DNA from: an uncultured Eubacteriales bacterium
GTDB taxonomy: Bacteria; Bacillota; Clostridia; Peptostreptococcales; Anaerovoracaceae
Direction: 5' to 3'
DNA length: 64,000 bases
NCBI GenBank assembly: GCA_902786355.1
Contig: CADABZ010000006.1
Span: 124,001-188,000, forward strand
The notes under the pieces: model-generated
The model's database searches: none
What the model was told of the DNA's origin: nothing
What the model saw: the letters and a program-made list of their open reading frames with translations, nothing else
In this document: in pieces, positions 60,640-64,000 of the stretch
How the letters are laid out: each line of letters opens with the position of its first letter
Numbering within the stretch: position 1 is the first letter of the stretch
Position numbers and translations under genes: made by a program

Positions 60640-60960
60640 ACATCTATTAGTTGTCAATATTCGGCCCGATTCGCATTGACAAATTAGATCAAAAAAATTT
60701 TAAATACAATGTTTTTACCTGTTTTGCTCGATTTTAAGGAAAATGCATTGACCACAAAGCATTCATCGAATGAATCTACAACATTGGTATTGCATCCTGG
60801 CAAGACTGTCATCAAAAATACAAGGTTCCGAGAACTGAGTCTGCGCATCCCTTGTCTGACGGCTCATGCGCAACAGTTTTGCCATACTTAGTATGCGGAT
60901 CCCGCGCCTGCCGGCTATTGCGCAGCAGTTTTGCCATACTCATTATGTGGCACAGCTCGC
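60640..60960 (-). repeat. Dispersed repeat element, copy 3 (degenerate)
   Basis: Read on the minus strand it gives CATACTaAGTATGG, caaaactgttgcgcatgagcc, then a stretch coding NTNVVDSFDECFVVNAFSL, the counterpart of NTNVVDLIDECYVFNAISR in copy 2, and SSKTGKNIVF. The frame then breaks. A second, partial terminal word (gcagcagttttgccatactcattatg) lies at about 60922-60947. It therefore links the left end of copy 1 to the body of copies 1 and 2. Confidence 0.7.
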
Positions 60961-60969
60961 TGAAAAGCT

Positions 60970-61040
60970 TTGAAGCGTATTGAAAGCGAATAGAAAGCGT
61001 GTTGAAGTGTATCGAATGCATATTGAAAGCGTATTGAAAG
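60970..61040. repeat. Short degenerate tandem repeat (10-12 bp)
   Basis: The word gtattgaaagc and close variants recur about six times (for example near 60977 and 61029). Units vary in length and sequence, so the register is loose. Confidence 0.5.
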
Positions 61041-61100
61041 ACTTTGCGAATGATACACGTGCCATATTATAATGAGGACAAGCCCTGCGGAAATCGGATG

Positions 61101-61160
61101 CCGGCACTCAAAGTGTTCGGGAGTGGAAGGCCGGCATTCAAAGTGTACGGGAGCGGGATG
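61101..61160. repeat. Two tandem 30-bp units
   Basis: ccggca.tcaaagtgt.cgggag recurs at 61101 and 61131 with four substitutions. The 764-bp gap 60479-61242 holds this, the shorter repeat and copy 3 of the dispersed element, and otherwise no gene. Confidence 0.7.
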
Positions 61161-61242
61161 ATGGCTCATCGGGCGCTTTGCCAGAGGTGGGATCCATATC
61201 AGACGGCAGTTTGGGGGCGGGACACGAAACAGAGGTAACGAT

Positions 61243-62118
61243 ATGCATCTTAACAACAGAAGAAGCAGAGAGGACAGGCCGGTACTGGCGATCTGCTATG
61301 ATTTCGATAAAACTCTGTCGCCGGACAACATGCAGGCGCAGGGTTATCTCCAGGCCATCAACTATGAGAATCAGAATGAGTTCTGGGCGCAGACCAATGA
61401 GATGGCATGCAGCCATGAGATGGATTCGACGCTTGCGTGGATGTATCTGATGCTCACAGGCGCGAGAGGCAAGGAGATTTTCAGGAGAGACATGCTCGAA
61501 AGCTACGGCTCGCGGGTCGAGCTTTATGATGGCGTAAAAGACTGGTTCGGCCGCATGAGGCGGTATGGGGAAGAGCGCGGGATCACCGTTGAGCACTATA
61601 TCATTTCGTCGGGACTGAGAGAGATGATCGAGGGGACAGAGGTCGCAGGCGAATTTGAGAAGATCTACGCCAGCTCGTTTTATTATGATGAGACGGGCGT
61701 CGCAGTGTGGCCGGCGCAGGTAGTGAATTTTACCAGCAAGACGCAGTTCCTGTTCCGGATCTCAAAAGGTGTGCTGGATATCAACGACGACGCGGTCAAT
61801 GATTATTTCCCGGCGGACCAGATGCGCATCCCGTTCAGAAATATGGTGTATATCGGGGACAGTGATACCGACATTCCGTGCATGAAGCTTGTCAATTCTT
61901 ACGGCGGGCACTCGATAGGGGTGTATGATCCGAAGACGGGCAGCAAGGACCGCGTCCACAAGATGATAAGAGAGAACAGGATCAGGTATTTTGCGCCGGC
62001 GGATTATACGGAAGGTTCGGAGCTCGACCGGCTGCTTCAGATGATCCTGGATAAAACAGCGGCGGCGGAAAAGCTCGAGGAAACCTATTACAGCAAGCTC
62101 AGAGAGGGCGCGCAGTAA
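61243..62118 (+). CDS. HAD-superfamily phosphatase
   Basis: 291 residues. Catalytic motifs are clear: YDFDKTLS (about 20-27, nucleophile and acid/base Asp), ISSG (motif II), and a Lys-like KTQF stretch followed by GDSDTD (about 205-210). The cap is inserted after motif I. No signal or membrane segment is seen, so it is cytosolic. AGAGG precedes the ATG. The substrate is unknown; HAD families are broad. Confidence 0.85.
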   Translation: MHLNNRRSREDRPVLAICYDFDKTLSPDNMQAQGYLQAINYENQNEFWAQTNEMACSHEMDSTLAWMYLMLTGARGKEIFRRDMLESYGSRVELYDGVKDWFGRMRRYGEERGITVEHYIISSGLREMIEGTEVAGEFEKIYASSFYYDETGVAVWPAQVVNFTSKTQFLFRISKGVLDINDDAVNDYFPADQMRIPFRNMVYIGDSDTDIPCMKLVNSYGGHSIGVYDPKTGSKDRVHKMIRENRIRYFAPADYTEGSELDRLLQMILDKTAAAEKLEETYYSKLREGAQ

Positions 62119-62175
62119 TCGAAAGCGCCGCTCAGCACAGCGCGCGCAGTAATCGAAAGCGCTGCTCAATACGAG
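62108..62175. repeat. Two tandem 34-bp units
   Basis: gcgcgcagtaatcgaaagcg is repeated at 62108 and 62142, followed in each by gctcaac/t-like tails. The first unit begins inside the last codons of the HAD gene. Confidence 0.7.
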
Positions 62176-62200
62176 GTGCGCGCAAATAGCAGGTGATAAT

Positions 62201-62890
62201 ATGGAAAACAGATTCAGCGCCGGTGACATAGTGCAGCATTTCAAGCGCGAGATGCTTTCCGAGGAGGAACGCCGGAGTCAGAAATATTTATACGAAATAG
62301 TCGGAACAGCGACGCACAGTGAGACCGGAGATCCAATGATGGTGTACAGGCCGCTTTATGGCGACGGCGGGATGTACGTGCGCCCGCTTGAGATGTTTCT
62401 GAGCGAAGTCGATCACGAGAAGTATCCTGATGTGAAGCAGCACTTCAGATTCGAGAAGTTGGCGAGCGTTCCACTGAACATCGTTGTGGAAGCAGTAGAC
62501 ATGGCATCCCTTGAGGGCGTGATGTATCTGGACATAGAGAAGCCGGAGATCGTGGCTGTGCCGGAGGATTATTCTCTCTACGATGTGGCGGAGCTCGAAG
62601 AGCTTGAGAAGAAGATCGGGGCCGGATACGGGAGCCGATATTTCAGGCTTCCTGAGCAGCATGATGTCAACGACCAGAGGATCATGAAGAATTTTGCGGA
62701 GGCTCTGCCTGATGGCCCGGCAAAAGACGATGTGTGTTCGTCCATTGGCGGCAGGGGCACTGTCAGACGTTTCAGAGACAGTCTTGAGCGATGCGGACTG
62801 AAGCAGGAGTGGGAAGCTTACAGACAGGAAGCATACATTCAGATAGCAAGAGACTGGTGTGAGAAGAACGGCATCAGGTACACTGAGTAG
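62201..62890 (+). CDS. DUF1653 plus UPF0158 domain protein
   Basis: 229 residues. The N-terminal 85 match DUF1653 (GDIVQHFKRE; KYLYEIVGTATHSETGDP; MVYRPLYGDGGMYVRPLEMF). The C-terminal 140 match UPF0158 (VMYLDIEKPEIVAVPEDYS; FRFRDSLERCGLKQEW-like helices; WCEKNGI). Both are conserved families without a known biochemical role. The fusion puts them in one protein. GCAGGTGA precedes the ATG. Confidence 0.82.
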   Translation: MENRFSAGDIVQHFKREMLSEEERRSQKYLYEIVGTATHSETGDPMMVYRPLYGDGGMYVRPLEMFLSEVDHEKYPDVKQHFRFEKLASVPLNIVVEAVDMASLEGVMYLDIEKPEIVAVPEDYSLYDVAELEELEKKIGAGYGSRYFRLPEQHDVNDQRIMKNFAEALPDGPAKDDVCSSIGGRGTVRRFRDSLERCGLKQEWEAYRQEAYIQIARDWCEKNGIRYTE

Positions 62891-62914
62891 GAAACAGATA
62901 AGATAGATAATGAA

Positions 62915-62950
62915 GATGGCAGCGTCAGGAAGACGCTGCCATCATTTTTT
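62915..62950 (+). terminator. Intrinsic terminator
   Basis: GATGGCAGCGTC pairs exactly with GACGCTGCCATC over a short loop, followed by ATTTTTTT. Confidence 0.95.
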
Positions 62951-62967
62951 TCAGCTGCCAGCAGGGA

Positions 62968-63150
62968 GTATGTAAAGCGCACTTTACGTTTGAGATACCG
63001 GAAGCAGTATGTAAAGCCTACTTTACGTTTGAGATACTGGGGACGGTATGTAAAGCGCACTTTACGTATTGAGATACCGGGATAGGTATGTAAAGCGCGC
63101 TTTACGTTTGAAATACCCGCAGCGTTATGTAAAGAAGACTTTACATAACC
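62968..63150. repeat. 39-40-bp tandem repeat, 4.7 units, each with a GTAAAG...CTTTAC stem
   Basis: Units start at 62968, 63007, 63046 and 63086, with a partial fifth at 63125. Each starts GTATGTAAAG, has 4 variable bases, then CTTTACGT and a GAGATACC tail. The inverted repeat GTAAAG/CTTTAC is kept even where the loop bases change. It is not a CRISPR, since units are contiguous and no unique spacers exist. Confidence 0.85.
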
Positions 63151-63280
63151 GGTTTCCTTTGACGCTTTCCCTTAAATGGGGCAGGGAAAGACCTCAGGTA
63201 ATCAGATTTCATTTCATTACTGCTTTTTATACCCGTGACTTTCACTTTGTGACATTTTAAGGGGATTTTTGCACCATTAA

Positions 63281-63309
63281 TTGAGCTTATGTATTTTTTA
63301 TGGTACAAT
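63281..63309 (+). promoter_or_regulatory. Sigma-A promoter of the BspA-like gene
   Basis: TTGAGC (63281-63286) and TACAAT (63304-63309) are spaced exactly 17 bp apart. The next gene starts 51 bp downstream. Confidence 0.7.
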
Positions 63310-63359
63310 AAATCCAAATAGATGTTAACGCTGTTAGCTGAATAAAGCGGGTGAGAGAG

Positions 63360-64000
63360 ATGAGTAGAAATACTGCATACAGGTTATTCAGGACAGTGAC
63401 AGTTGCATTCCTGCTGCTGCTGATGTCAGCAGCGCTGATCTATGCCGAAGGTGAGAGAGCGACTTTCAATACAGGCTCTGCAGTCCGCTCAGCCTGGACA
63501 CAGCTTGCCGGGAGCAGGGATAACGTAACTGCCATCAAACAGTACAAGGGGAGCTCGGTTCCCGAAGGAGTGGAAAGTGTTATAGTTTCTGCGTCCAGTT
63601 CAGAGACCCCTATATATTCATGGTTCAGTGACGGGGTCATCTATTACTGGTCGGAAGACACACATCCTTATACCAACAAGGATGCAAGCTACATGTTCAA
63701 TGGGTTCGCTAAAGCGACTGTGATCGATACCGCACCATTCGATACTTCCAGAACTGAGGATATGGAAGCAATGTTCGCACGCTGCTCAAGCGTCAGGAAG
63801 CTTGACGTCAGCGGCTTTGATACGACACGGGTCAAGTGCATGTACTGCATGTTCATCTACGATTCGGCACTCGAAGAACTGGATGTCAGCCATTTCAATA
63901 CGACCAATACCACCAGCACCTCTGATGAAAACTACGGAAGTCTCTGCGGCATGTTCCTCGGCTGCGCAAGCCTGACAAAACTCGATTTGACAAGTTTTGA
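63360..64000 (+). CDS. BspA-like leucine-rich-repeat surface protein, cut by window end
   Basis: The frame from ATG 63360 is open to the last base (213 codons). A signal peptide (VTVAFLLLLMSAALIYA) is followed by a domain of about 90 residues and then at least three DUF285/BspA-type repeats (FDTSRTEDMEAMFARCSSVR; LDVSGFDTTRVKCMYCMFIY; LDVSHFNTTNTTSTSDENYG). Such repeats occur on surface proteins of oral and gut Firmicutes and bind host or bacterial surfaces. The C-terminus and any anchor lie outside the window. GTGAGAGAG gives a weak ribosome-binding site. Confidence 0.9.
   Translation, partial: MSRNTAYRLFRTVTVAFLLLLMSAALIYAEGERATFNTGSAVRSAWTQLAGSRDNVTAIKQYKGSSVPEGVESVIVSASSSETPIYSWFSDGVIYYWSEDTHPYTNKDASYMFNGFAKATVIDTAPFDTSRTEDMEAMFARCSSVRKLDVSGFDTTRVKCMYCMFIYDSALEELDVSHFNTTNTTSTSDENYGSLCGMFLGCASLTKLDLTSF

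Noticed and set aside
62968..63150. CRISPR array
   Set aside because: The repeated units abut each other with no unique spacers of 25-40 bp, and no cas gene is in the window.

Overview
The window looks like chromosome of an anaerobic Clostridia-type Firmicute (Bacillota). The basis is Gram-positive ribosome-binding sites (AGGAGG/GGAGG), intrinsic terminators with long T-runs, a monomeric [FeFe]-hydrogenase-like protein, an ECF-type cobalt/nickel transporter, sortase-type and BspA-type surface proteins, and Clostridia-style SPFH and DUF3427 genes. A family such as Eubacteriales Family XIII would fit, but the sequence alone does not fix the genus. No rRNA, tRNA or CRISPR array was seen.

Layout. 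(1) About 1-7,690 is a small integrative element. It carries a Tn916/ICEBs1-type tyrosine integrase, three small winged-helix/Xis-like paralogues, a MobC-like protein, two or three sigma/HTH-like regulators, a PemK/MazF-like toxin, two unknown genes bracketed by a 40-bp direct repeat, and about 440 nt of structured non-coding sequence. An 18-bp direct repeat at 8-25 and 7671-7688 may be its attachment sites. (2) 7.7-15.3 kb holds a LysR regulator divergent from an M20 amidohydrolase and a transporter, a decayed peptide deformylase, a group-B-like [FeFe] hydrogenase, a HipA-like kinase fragment, and an SPFH protein with a ribbon-helix-helix/coiled-coil partner. (3) 15.4-22.6 kb holds a minus-strand ABC exporter operon with an anchored carboxypeptidase-regulatory-like protein, several unknown proteins and a 5'-nucleotidase-family phosphoesterase. 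(4) 22.8-33 kb holds a DUF3427 helicase, a DUF438 hemerythrin/PAS protein, a DnaQ-like exonuclease, KptA, a lipoprotein aldo/keto reductase, a flavoprotein, an amidohydrolase, ThpR, and a second copy of the CutA-like gene found at the left edge. (5) 33.1-35.8 kb is cbiMN-cbiQ-cbiO with a perfect 12-bp inverted repeat in front.

(6) 35.9-36.6 kb is an MFS gene cut after about 36 codons by a dispersed repeat of about 530 bp. The same family recurs inverted at about 55.45-56.0 kb and, degenerate, at 60.64-60.96 kb; two copies keep an ORF open. (7) 36.8-50.7 kb holds an AI-2E-type permease and a 4,183-residue secreted, probably sortase-anchored SpaA/Cna_B adhesin. (8) 50.9-62.9 kb holds moaA, a MOSC-MogA fusion, ilvE, a LysR regulator, guaA, mtnK, an EcsC protein, a HAD phosphatase and a DUF1653/UPF0158 protein. 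The gaps here are filled by short tandem-repeat arrays, each with its own unit (29, 30, 32, 34, 38, 39 and about 50 bp). (9) At the right edge a BspA-like surface protein starts and runs off the window.

Functional links: MoaA with MOSC-MogA (molybdenum cofactor); CbiM/Q/O (cobalt or nickel uptake); KptA and ThpR (RNA 2'-phosphate and cyclic-phosphate chemistry, 4 kb apart); and the giant adhesin with the BspA protein (surface attachment). No sortase gene lies in the window.
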